This document shows, one piece after another, positions 6,469 to 15,200 of a DNA stretch of 55,575 nucleotides. The translations under genes were made by a program, and so were the position numbers. Every line of letters starts with the position of its first letter. Positions within the stretch are counted from its first letter, which is position 1. The notes under the pieces were generated by a model. The model was not told the origin of the DNA, ran no database searches, and saw only the letters and a program-made list of their open reading frames with translations. This stretch comes from Acidobacteriota bacterium (lineage in GTDB: Bacteria > Acidobacteriota > Terriglobia > Acidiferrales > UBA7541), in NCBI GenBank assembly GCA_003223255.1, contig QHYJ01000081.1:1-55575 (forward strand), read 5' to 3'.

Positions 6469-8151
6469 ATGCATCGCCGCATCCTGACTGTGTTTACCCT
6501 CATTCTGGCGCTGGGCATCTCGACTCACGCGCTAGGTGCGTCCGCTTTCGCGCAAGGGCACCCCGAACACGCTCCTGCCGCCAAAGCCAAACCCGCCGCC
6601 GCGCTGATGACCGGCTACGGCAACTGGCATCACCCGGTCTCCACCAAGAACGCGCAAGCGCAGGCGTTCTTCGACCAGGGATTGCGGCAGATTTACGCGT
6701 TCAATCACGACGAGGCTGCGCGCTCCTTCCAGCGCGCTGGCGAACTCGACCCGAAGCTGGCGATGGCTTTTTGGGGCATCGCCGAAGCCGTAGGTCCGAA
6801 TTACAACGATCCCGCCAGCGAAGACCGCTTCGTGCAGGCGCATGCCGCCATCGAGAAAGCGCAGGCGCTCGCCGCTGACGCTTCCGAGAGTGACAAGGCG
6901 TACATCGACGCGTTGGCCAAGCGCTTCCCCGCCGATCCCAAGTCCGATTTGCGCGCCGCCGCGGAACAATATCGTGACGCCATGCGCGGCGTGATGAAGC
7001 GCTTCCCCGACGACCTCGACGCCGCGACGCTGTTCGCCGAAGCGGGAATGAATCTTCATCCGTGGGGACTTTGGCGTCCCGATGGCACCCCAGAAGAAGG
7101 CACGGAAGAAATTGTTGCGACGCTGGAGTCGGTGACTCGGCGCGAGCCGAATCATCTGGGGGCGATTCACTACTACATTCATTCGGTGGAGGCGTCGAAT
7201 TCGCCGGAGCGCGCATTGGCCGGTGCCAATCGGTTGGCGGAGCTGGCGCCGGCGGCGGGCCACATCGTGCACATGCCCGCGCACATTTATATCCGCACCG
7301 GCGATTACGAAGCCGCGCTGAAAACCAACCAGAAAGCTGCATTCGCCGATCAGGCGTACATCAAGGGCGGCGCCGCTCCGGGCATCTACTCGATGATGTA
7401 TTACAGCCATAATTTGCATTTCATTGCCATGGCCGCAGCGATGAACGGCAATTATTCCGAAGCGCGGCGCGGCGCGCAGTTGCTGGCCGCCAACGTCGGC
7501 CCGCACCTGAAAGACATGCCCGCGCTCGGTGGCTTTATGACCGTGCCGCTGGCCGTGGAAGTGCGTTTTCACAAGTGGAATGAAATTCTGAAAATCCCAC
7601 ACCCGGATCCGTCGATACAAACCGCCAATGTTTTCTGGCATTTCGCGCGCGGCTTGGCCCTCGCCGGGACCGGGGATCTGGACGGAGCCGAGGCCGAGCA
7701 CAAAATTGTTACCGACGCAGAAGAGAAAACTTCGCCGGATGCTATTTTCCAGATGCCCATCAATAACAAGACCAAAGACATTTTGAAAATTGCGGAGAAC
7801 GTGCTGGGCGCGAAAATTTCGCTCGCGAAAAATGATATGGACGCCACCGTGAACCAGTTGCGCGCCGCCGTCGCGGTACAAGACGGCTTGAAATATGACG
7901 AGCCGCAAGACTGGTTCTATCCTGTGCGTGAGTCGCTCGGCGCGGTGCTGCTGAAAATCGCCGATTACGCCGGAGCCGAGGAAGTCTTCCGCGCGGACCT
8001 CGAGCGCAACCCGCGCAACCCACGGTCGCTCTTCGGCCTCGAGCAAGCGCTGAAATCCCAGGACCGGGCCTATGACGCCGGCTTTGTGCGCAAGCAGTTC
8101 GACGCCAGCTGGAAAGGCGCCGCCCGGCCCACTGTGGACGACCTCGTCTGA
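6469..8151 (+). CDS. Exported tetratricopeptide-repeat protein
   Basis: 560 residues. Start at 6469 chosen for the GGAGG site 6 bases upstream and the signal peptide that follows (MHRRILTVFTLILALGISTH, cleavage near SAFAQG). TPR-like helix pairs run through the protein: QAQAFFDQGLRQIYAFNHDE with ARSFQRAGELDPKLAMAFWG at the front, further units in the middle (HMPAHIYIRTGDYEAALKTN), and a last one (YAGAEEVFRADLERNPRNPR). This looks like a periplasmic scaffold found repeatedly in Acidobacteria and Bacteroidetes; no catalytic motif is obvious. It stands alone, with no operon partner. Confidence 0.8.
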   Translation: MHRRILTVFTLILALGISTHALGASAFAQGHPEHAPAAKAKPAAALMTGYGNWHHPVSTKNAQAQAFFDQGLRQIYAFNHDEAARSFQRAGELDPKLAMAFWGIAEAVGPNYNDPASEDRFVQAHAAIEKAQALAADASESDKAYIDALAKRFPADPKSDLRAAAEQYRDAMRGVMKRFPDDLDAATLFAEAGMNLHPWGLWRPDGTPEEGTEEIVATLESVTRREPNHLGAIHYYIHSVEASNSPERALAGANRLAELAPAAGHIVHMPAHIYIRTGDYEAALKTNQKAAFADQAYIKGGAAPGIYSMMYYSHNLHFIAMAAAMNGNYSEARRGAQLLAANVGPHLKDMPALGGFMTVPLAVEVRFHKWNEILKIPHPDPSIQTANVFWHFARGLALAGTGDLDGAEAEHKIVTDAEEKTSPDAIFQMPINNKTKDILKIAENVLGAKISLAKNDMDATVNQLRAAVAVQDGLKYDEPQDWFYPVRESLGAVLLKIADYAGAEEVFRADLERNPRNPRSLFGLEQALKSQDRAYDAGFVRKQFDASWKGAARPTVDDLV

Positions 8152-8196
8152 TTCACAGGCAAGGCCGAGAGCTGGAGGATGGGCGGACAGCCATCC

Positions 8197-8220
8197 CCTA
8201 ACGAATTGATATCGTTAAGG
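8197..8220. repeat. Imperfect inverted repeat in the gap 8152-8469
   Basis: CCTAACGA and TCGTTAAGG face each other across 7 bases; the second arm has one extra A. The rest of this 318-bp gap contains no gene I can support. Confidence 0.3.
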
Positions 8221-8469
8221 ATACAAGCCTGGTTGCAACGCGCCCGCGTTACTGCCCAAATGCCGCACGCGCGGGACCGTAGCGCACGCGGCAGCGTGAC
8301 GTACGCTACTGCGGATTGTGGATTAGCTGAGCGATAAGCAAAGTAGTGGGGGCGGATGAACTCGAGCGCTTCGGAGTCTTGGGGACCCACCGAGGTGAGC
8401 GGGGGGCATCGCCCTCCAACACAGAAAGAAGCAATTGAGGACAATTTGTGGTCCGGAGTGCCGTGCAAA

Positions 8470-8778
8470 TTAGTCTGAACCTGGGGAACGACTTACCGGT
8501 GATCTTTCGAAAAGGAAATTCCGCCTCTGCTCAGGAAGCAGAAGGGATTCCTCGATCTTCTCATCCAAATTGATGCTTAAGACATGAAACGTGGATGAGG
8601 CAAGCTCGCGTTCCTGAGTCTTACGCTCTTCGAGATCGGAACTTCGGTATTGAAACCACCAATCTGAATTATCGTTCAGCCGAACGGTATCTTTTTCTTG
8701 CACGGCAGGCCAAGCCAAAGAAAAGCTCAGCAAAAAAAGTAAGAAGATTTTCCTACATTGCCCAGCTGAAGAGGTCAT
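8470..8778 (-). CDS. Small exported hypothetical protein
   Basis: 102 residues with a signal peptide (MTSSAGQCRKIFLLFLLSFS, cleavage near WPAVQ). The mature part has a WWFQYR element and a strand STFHVLSINLDEKIEE. I recall longer Acidobacterial proteins with a similar fHVLsInL strand, so this may be a C-terminally shortened member. It lies between the OmpA-like and TPR genes and is oriented like the former, 21 bp after it. Function unknown. Confidence 0.5.
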   Translation of the reverse strand: MTSSAGQCRKIFLLFLLSFSLAWPAVQEKDTVRLNDNSDWWFQYRSSDLEERKTQERELASSTFHVLSINLDEKIEESLLLPEQRRNFLFERSPVSRSPGSD

Positions 8779-8799
8779 CTTCCTTTGTCGCCGTTGCGG

Positions 8800-10500
8800 C
8801 TATTGCTGCGAACCGGGAGCGGCCGAGGCGGAGGCGGTGCCGTTGCCTATCGCGTCGCCGTTGACCACGAGTTCCACGCGGCGATTGCGCTGGCGCCCTT
8901 CGGCAGTGTCATTGGAAGCGACGGGCTCCGTTTTGCCGAGGCCCCGCGCGGTAATCGAAGAAGCAGGAACGCCCTGATCGGCCAGAAAATCGCGCACGGA
9001 GCCGGCGCGGCGTTCGGAAAGCGTCTGATTGAATTCGTCGCCGCCAACGCTGTCCGTGTGCCCTTCGATCTGCATGGTGAGGCCCGGGTGGGCCAGCATA
9101 ATGCCGGAAATCTTTGCCAGTTTTTCACGAGCGCCAGGCTTGAGCGTGTAGCTGCCGGTGGCAAAGAGTACGTCGGACATATTCACGATAAGGCCGCGAG
9201 CAGAGTCGCGCGTCTGCAAGATGGAATTGAGTTGCGCGAGAAGCTGCGCGCGGAGCTGAGCTTTTTCGGCTTCAGCTTGCGCGGCGGCCTGGCGCGCTTT
9301 CTCGGCGTCCGCCTGTGCGGCAGCTTTGTCGCGCGCGGCTTGTTCCGCGGCGGCTTGCGCAGCGGCTCTTTCGTTAGCCGCTTTTTGCGCTTCGGCTTCC
9401 GCGGCTTGCTGCTGCACTAACGCAGCGGCGCGAGCCTGGTCGGCCTCGGCTTTCTGACGCGCAGCGTCGGCAGCGGCTTTTTCCGCTTCCTGCTTCATGC
9501 GGAGAGCTTCGGCTTGCGCCGCTTCGGCCTGTTTGCGGGCCTGCTCGGCCTCGAGGCGGCGCTGCGCCTCGGCGGCGGCATCGGCGCGCGCTTTCGCTTC
9601 GCGCTCTTCAGCCGCTTTCTTGTCTGCGGCGATCTTGGCTTGTGCGTCTTCTTCGGCTTTTTGTTTCACGGCCATAACGCGCGCTTCTTCCGCGGTGATC
9701 ACCACTTCTCGAGCGGCAGCTTCGACGGCCTTTTTGTCGCTCTTGCGGGCGTAGGTTTCTTCCGCGGCGCGGAGCTGCAGCTCGGCCTTGGCAAGCGTTG
9801 GAGTAGCGTATTTATCGGCCAGGGCAATGTGGGCGATGCGCACGGAATTGCGTGCTTCGAAAAGTTCCAGCGGCGTCTTGCGGTCAATGCCGAAGATGGC
9901 GTTTTCAATCTTGGTGTTGGAGGAGGAATAAGCGCCGCGGGTAACAAGTTCGTAGCTGGCATTGATGTTCTCGACCTTCGCCATCGAGGTGTTACTCATG
10001 TTTTCGAGGACTACGGTGTTGCCAGGCTGGGTCACGGCAAAATACGGCTCGGCGGTGACGATCATGCCGAAGGTTTGCATGTCGGTGATGGCTTTGACTT
10101 CGCCCGCACCATTCTTGAGCACCACTTCGCCAAGGTTGACGGCGCGGCCCTCCGGAGAGACGGCCCACAAGACATAGGTGAGGTATTCCAGGCCGAATTT
10201 GGTGGCTTCGTCCAGCCCCAGGAATTTCGCTTCAATCTCGACGCGGCTGCCTTTGTTCTGTACTTTGGCTACGCCGCTGGCTGGCCCCATTAATTCCGTA
10301 CCTTGAAAGTCGATCTTGGCAGCGGGACCGCCGCGGCGGTAGTTCACCGCTTTGGTGGTGCGAGAGACACTCTTCGCGGGCGTGGCCGTCGGATAGGAGG
10401 TCTGACCGAACGCGGGCGCGGCGGGCGCCCCACTTAGCGGCAGGCAAGCGCCAAAAATCCCCGTGATGGTGAGTAGAGCTGGTGCGATTTTCACGTTCAT
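8800..10500 (-). CDS. OmpA-family outer-membrane/peptidoglycan-linking protein with long coiled coil
   Basis: 566 residues. Signal peptide, then a beta-rich N-terminal domain (about residues 50-230), then a long Ala/Glu/Lys/Gln-rich coiled coil (about 250-435), and a C-terminal OmpA domain with NMSDVLFATGSYTLKPGARE, the peptidoglycan-binding signature IEGHTDSVGGDEFNQTLSER, and GRQRNRRVELVV. It should tie the outer envelope to peptidoglycan through diaminopimelate binding, with the coiled coil as a periplasmic spacer. The ATG at 10500 sits directly on the AAGGGG site; a GTG six bases further (10494) is better spaced and may be the true start. A short Ala/Ser-rich tail follows the OmpA domain. 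Confidence 0.88.
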   Translation of the reverse strand: MNVKIAPALLTITGIFGACLPLSGAPAAPAFGQTSYPTATPAKSVSRTTKAVNYRRGGPAAKIDFQGTELMGPASGVAKVQNKGSRVEIEAKFLGLDEATKFGLEYLTYVLWAVSPEGRAVNLGEVVLKNGAGEVKAITDMQTFGMIVTAEPYFAVTQPGNTVVLENMSNTSMAKVENINASYELVTRGAYSSSNTKIENAIFGIDRKTPLELFEARNSVRIAHIALADKYATPTLAKAELQLRAAEETYARKSDKKAVEAAAREVVITAEEARVMAVKQKAEEDAQAKIAADKKAAEEREAKARADAAAEAQRRLEAEQARKQAEAAQAEALRMKQEAEKAAADAARQKAEADQARAAALVQQQAAEAEAQKAANERAAAQAAAEQAARDKAAAQADAEKARQAAAQAEAEKAQLRAQLLAQLNSILQTRDSARGLIVNMSDVLFATGSYTLKPGAREKLAKISGIMLAHPGLTMQIEGHTDSVGGDEFNQTLSERRAGSVRDFLADQGVPASSITARGLGKTEPVASNDTAEGRQRNRRVELVVNGDAIGNGTASASAAPGSQQ

Positions 10501-10797
10501 CCCCTTTCGCTGCAACGAGCGAAACTCTATGGCACGCCTCCTTTTTGCGAGCAGGTGGCTGGGCCGGGTTCAAGGTTGGCGACCTACCACGCTGTGGAAA
10601 ACGTTCGACAATTTCCAGAGCAAGGTATGTCGTTTCGTATCTACAGGCTAGCAAGGAAACAAACGGGGAGAAGTGGCTGTGCAAGGGCGCTTGCGCAAAC
10701 AATCATACTGGCCGAAAGGGCAAGAAGGCGAGAGCCCAAAACTGGGCCTTTGTAAACCTCTGGAACTGAACAGCTTACGGTCAAATTCCTCGCGGAC

Positions 10798-12099
10798 TCA
10801 CAGCGAGCGGAGAAACTCGAGGAGTGCGTCTTTTTCGCTGGATTTGAGTTTTTCAAATTTTTCTGTGACGTGCTCGGCTTCTCCTTTATGACGAAGAATG
10901 GCGTCGAGTAGCGTGACGGAAGCGCCATCATGCATCAGGCGCGAGTGCAGGCGCACACCCCACAGCGGCGCGGTGCGAATTTTGTTAGCGCTGTTCTCGA
11001 ATTCAGGAATGGATAAGCCTTTCCAAGTAACCGAGTACATCCTCTTGCCGTAATGCTCGGTCATGGACTGGACAATGCCGTCGCCGGTGCCGACGTCGTG
11101 AAGCAGGAAATCGCCGTAGGGATGAAACTGCTTATTTGCCATGGGAGCAGGAACGGTGAGTGTGCCTCCGTTCAGCTTTGTGCCTGCAGCCGCAGTGGTC
11201 AGGGTCTGAACGTGGCACTCGTTGCAGCCAACTTTGCTGAAGAGCTTTTCGCCCTCGCGCGCTTTGGAAGTGGCAGCGAGTTGGGTATCGCGCGCAGGAG
11301 CTTCGGCGGCGCGAATGAAGCGCGCAAAGTGATCGATGTCGGAAAGCCCGTCGGCGCCAGGCTGGTCATTCGGTTCCTGAACCGTGTTGCAAAGATTCGT
11401 AACTTCATCGGGCTGGAGACGGCTGGTGATGCCCATCTCGTTCAGGTAAGCATCCGCGGAAAACGACAAGAGGCTGGCTTGCTGGTCCTTCCAGCCGAAG
11501 CGGCCGACCGCAGTCTGGCCCGGCGCTTCGACAATGGGAACGTAGAGGACCTGGCCGCAAATCTTGTGGTGGCTTTTGTTGCACTGCTCTTTCGCTAAAT
11601 CCACAAACGTCTGATCCGGTACGGCCTCGACGAAGCCATCGCCCAGAATATTCCCGGAGACGCGGAACGTGCGAATGTGCTCCGAATCCGGGACGCGTTC
11701 CTGGATTTCCGTGCCCGGAAAAGCGCCGCTCGGGCAGATGGCGCGGTCGTTGACGAGCGAGCGGCCCTTGATAATCTCGGTGCTGCGAGCGATGGGAATT
11801 TCCGGATTTTCAAATTTGCCGTGGGGGCCGCGGTGGCCGACGCGCAACTCGGAGACTTGGCTTGAGCCGCCCGATGTGGGATTCTGATGGCACTCGCTGC
11901 AGGACTGGGCGTTGTAGAGGGGACCCAACCCATCGGACACTTGCTCGACTTCGTCGAACTTGCCTTGATCCACGGCGTGGGTGGCATCGTCCACCATTCC
12001 GTTGGTTTTGTTGTCAAAGCCGGTGGGCGCTTCGGAAGGAGTTGAAGCGCAAAAACAGGCAGCACAGGCCAGCACGGACACACCCAGGAAAAGCTTCAT
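10798..12099 (-). CDS. Di-haem c-type cytochrome oxidoreductase (DHOR/thiol oxidoreductase family)
   Basis: 433 residues. Lipoprotein-like or ordinary signal sequence (MKLFLGVSVLACAACFCAST). Two CXXCH haem motifs: CSECH near residue 70 and CNECH in the C-terminal half (KVGCNECHVQTL). Other family hallmarks: LGPLYNAQSCSEC at the first haem, ILGDGFVEAVPDQT, RFGWKDQQASLLSF, and the final RTAPLWGVRLHSRLMHDG with its His. This is the PF06537-type family related to MauG/CcpA di-haem enzymes, periplasmic, substrate unknown. The ATG at 12099 has a GAGG site; a GTG two codons earlier is possible. Monocistronic. Confidence 0.88.
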   Translation of the reverse strand: MKLFLGVSVLACAACFCASTPSEAPTGFDNKTNGMVDDATHAVDQGKFDEVEQVSDGLGPLYNAQSCSECHQNPTSGGSSQVSELRVGHRGPHGKFENPEIPIARSTEIIKGRSLVNDRAICPSGAFPGTEIQERVPDSEHIRTFRVSGNILGDGFVEAVPDQTFVDLAKEQCNKSHHKICGQVLYVPIVEAPGQTAVGRFGWKDQQASLLSFSADAYLNEMGITSRLQPDEVTNLCNTVQEPNDQPGADGLSDIDHFARFIRAAEAPARDTQLAATSKAREGEKLFSKVGCNECHVQTLTTAAAGTKLNGGTLTVPAPMANKQFHPYGDFLLHDVGTGDGIVQSMTEHYGKRMYSVTWKGLSIPEFENSANKIRTAPLWGVRLHSRLMHDGASVTLLDAILRHKGEAEHVTEKFEKLKSSEKDALLEFLRSL

Positions 12100-12189
12100 G
12101 AGCACCTCGAGGTGGGCGTGGGCAGCGCTGAATGTAACCTACCCTCCCGAAAAAACAAAGAAGAAAATCGCGAGCTTTTGAACCGCATG

Positions 12190-12205
12190 GTTAGTTAGTT
12201 AGTTA
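12190..12205. repeat. Four tandem GTTA units
   Basis: GTTA repeated four times just beyond the end of the helicase gene. It places stop codons in all forward frames; no further role is seen. Confidence 0.6.
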
Positions 12206-12224
12206 GCGTCCGATAAAGGGGCGT

Positions 12225-15200
12225 TCAATTCGCAATATAGTCTTTCGGCGCGACTGAGCGCGAATCGCGGCGGCGGGCGCCTGAGGACTCCTGCGGCCCG
12301 GCCCAGGAGGCGAGAAGTTCTTCCGCGCGGGCGATAACGCGATCGACTAATCCGGCTGCCGGAATGGTTGGCGAGGGCGCCCCGGTCTTGCGCGTCGAGC
12401 GCGGTTTGGCATCGACGGGGAAAATTCCCAGCGTTTGCAGTTTTTCGATGACCGGTCTCATCGTGCGTTCGGGATTGCGGAAAAATTCCGTGCTGCGAAT
12501 GCGCGTGAAGACCCAGCCCATGCGCTCAAGAATGGATTGGCGGTCCAAGTCTTCCTGGAGCCGGTCGAGCGGATGATAGCGGTCGCCGTCGCACTCGATG
12601 GCCAGGCGCTTGCCATTTCCTTCGACGACGAGATCGAGGCGGAAAGAGCCCACTTTCCATTGCGGCGCGACGTTGTAGCCAGCGGCCTCGAGCCGCTTCA
12701 TGACTTCGCGTTCGAGGGAAGACTGGCTGCGCTGTTCCTTTTCATCGAGGGCGCGCATCAATCGGCTAGGATCCTGAGCGTGCTCGATGAGAAGGCGTCG
12801 AAGGTCTTCCGCTTTCAGGTCGTTGTGCGCGTTGAGTGAATGCACCACCCACATCTGGTCACGCGCGCGGCTGGCCGCAACGTTAAAGCGCTGCTTGAAG
12901 AGTTCCTGGTCGCGCATGGAAAGTGGGCCGCGCTGTGCAGTATCCACGAGAGAGATGAAAATAACGTCGCGCTCGTCGCCCTGGAACTGCGCGGCGTTGC
13001 CGCAGAGCAGGCGGTGAAACTCGTAGCGATCGGGCGAGATGCGCGCGCGCAAGAGATTGTCGATTTCGAGCGCTTGCTCATCGCCGACCAGAGAAACGAC
13101 TCCGAAGCTAAGCGGTTGGCCCGCGCCGTTGTGCTGATATTCGGGCTGTTCAATGGCAGAAGCGATGAGCGCGGCGGTAGCCAGCGCTTCCTGGCGATTG
13201 ACTTTGCCGTCGCGGCTGGAGCCCGCAACGCGATAGGCCACGGTGTGCGGAAGCAGATGCACGCGGCTAGCGTCGCGCAGTGGCTTGATGCGCCAATCGT
13301 AGGAAATCATGTTGCTGAACTGAATGATTTCCGGGACGCAACGGAAGTGTTCGACGAGGCAGGTGGCGCCGCCAAAGGATTGCCGCGCAAGGTCGTAGAT
13401 GGAAATTTGGCCGTCGTAGAGATCGGAGTTGGGGATGCCCTGTAGATACTGGAAGATGAGGTTTTGAATGATTCCGAGATCCTGGCCCACCGCGGAAGGG
13501 CTGACCTGCTCGTGGTCGCCGACGACCAGCACGGTTTTGCCAAGATAGAGCGCGACGAGCGCCATCACATCGCTCTGGCTGGCTTCGTCGATGACGACGA
13601 CGTCGAAACGCGTGAGACGCGGATCGAAATTTTCGACCACACGCGACAGCGGCATGACCCAGACGGGCACGGCGCTGCGGCACTCGCTCATTTTCCGGGC
13701 GGCTTCCGCGCGCAACAAGCCAACGCGAATGCCGTGGCCTTTGCCGATTCGACGAATGGTGTCGAGCCAGCCGACGAGGGATTGACGCTGCCGAGGTGAA
13801 GTGCGTCGCGCCTGCCAGGACCACGCACGGCCGTCGATCAAGTCCACAGTCACGCGGCGGAGATGCTCGCGCAGTTTTTCGATTTTGGATTGCAGCGTCT
13901 CGAGTGACATTTCGGCGCGGCGGTCGAGTTCGTCGTTGAGTTGGCGCCAAATCCAGGCGGCGGCAGGATCGCGAGGCGGTTCGCCTTTGCCATGCGCGCC
14001 GGTGCGATTGCGAACGGCGGCGGCCCACGCCGGCGCAGCGCTTTCGAGTTTGCTGAGCAGAGCGCGGCGAAGATCGAGGTCCGCCTGACGGCTCTTCAGT
14101 TCAAGAAGAAGATCGTAGGCTTCGCGATAACCGCCGCAATCCTCGTCCTGGATGGCCTTCTGCAAATGGACAAGGATCTTGGCGGCTTTAGAGCCGCGCG
14201 AGGCGCCTTTGTGGCGGCTCTTCAGTTCGCCAAACTCCTCTTCGAGCTGGAGCAGCCGCAACTTTTGATAGCGGGAGTCGAGAATGGGCAGCAGTGCATT
14301 CGACACGGCTTTGCCGAGACGTAACAATTCGCCTTCTGCTCCCAGGACTGCAGGCTGTTCGGCAAGAAACTTCTCCCAGCGAAAGCCAAGGTCCTCGAGT
14401 TGTTGCTGGAGCGGAAGCCATGCGAATTCATGCCAGCTCAGGCAATCTTCGATGGCATCGCAGTACTGCATGAGCGTTTTTTCCGCTTCTTCGCCCATTT
14501 GCGACGACGGAGGGGCTCCAAGGGGCGCCATCTGGCGGTCCCAGCGCGCGGAGAGATCGCGCCGATGATTCTCCAGGCGCACCAATGTATGCAACGCGCG
14601 GAAATGTTCGAGCAGCTTGGGACGAGCGCGATTCACTTTCGCCGCATCGATGAACTGGTTCCAGGATTTGTGCGTGAGAAGAACGAAGGAGCCGAGCTTG
14701 CCGCCTTGTTCGAGGTGGCCAAGAATTTCCGTGGCGACTCGCAACTGCTCCTCCCGATCCGCGGCTTCGGGAAGCTGCGGGCCGTACTTCACTAGCGTTT
14801 CATGCGCGTCGGCTGCTTCCTGATGAACTTTGCGCACCAGGCTGACCAACTGCTCCCACGGCTGGCGATGCGCCCCGCCGTACTTCCCGGCATAAACGGC
14901 GGCAAGTTTCCATTTGTCGTTGCCGGAAAGCGGCTCGACGGCTTGCCTCAAATTCGCGATGAGCGCGTGGAATTCTTCCGTCGCGCCTTGAAGCGCGCCG
15001 GATTGCCAGAGATCGGCGCGAAAATCCAAATCCTCCATGCCGAGGCGGTTGCGCTCGCTGACGGAAGCTTCAAAATCTTCAGGCCGCGGCAGATCGTGCA
15101 TTTCAGGAAGCGGGCCGGAAAGCGCCGCTTCGTCTTCTGCGGAAAGCGAAATGTTGGTGCGGTAGAGGTTGGCGAGCTCACCGGAAGAAAGCGGCAAGGG

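Noticed and set aside
6532-8046. Long reverse-strand open frame opposite the TPR protein
   Set aside because: Antisense shadow of a gene with signal peptide, ribosome-binding site and TPR pattern; no recognisable protein features.
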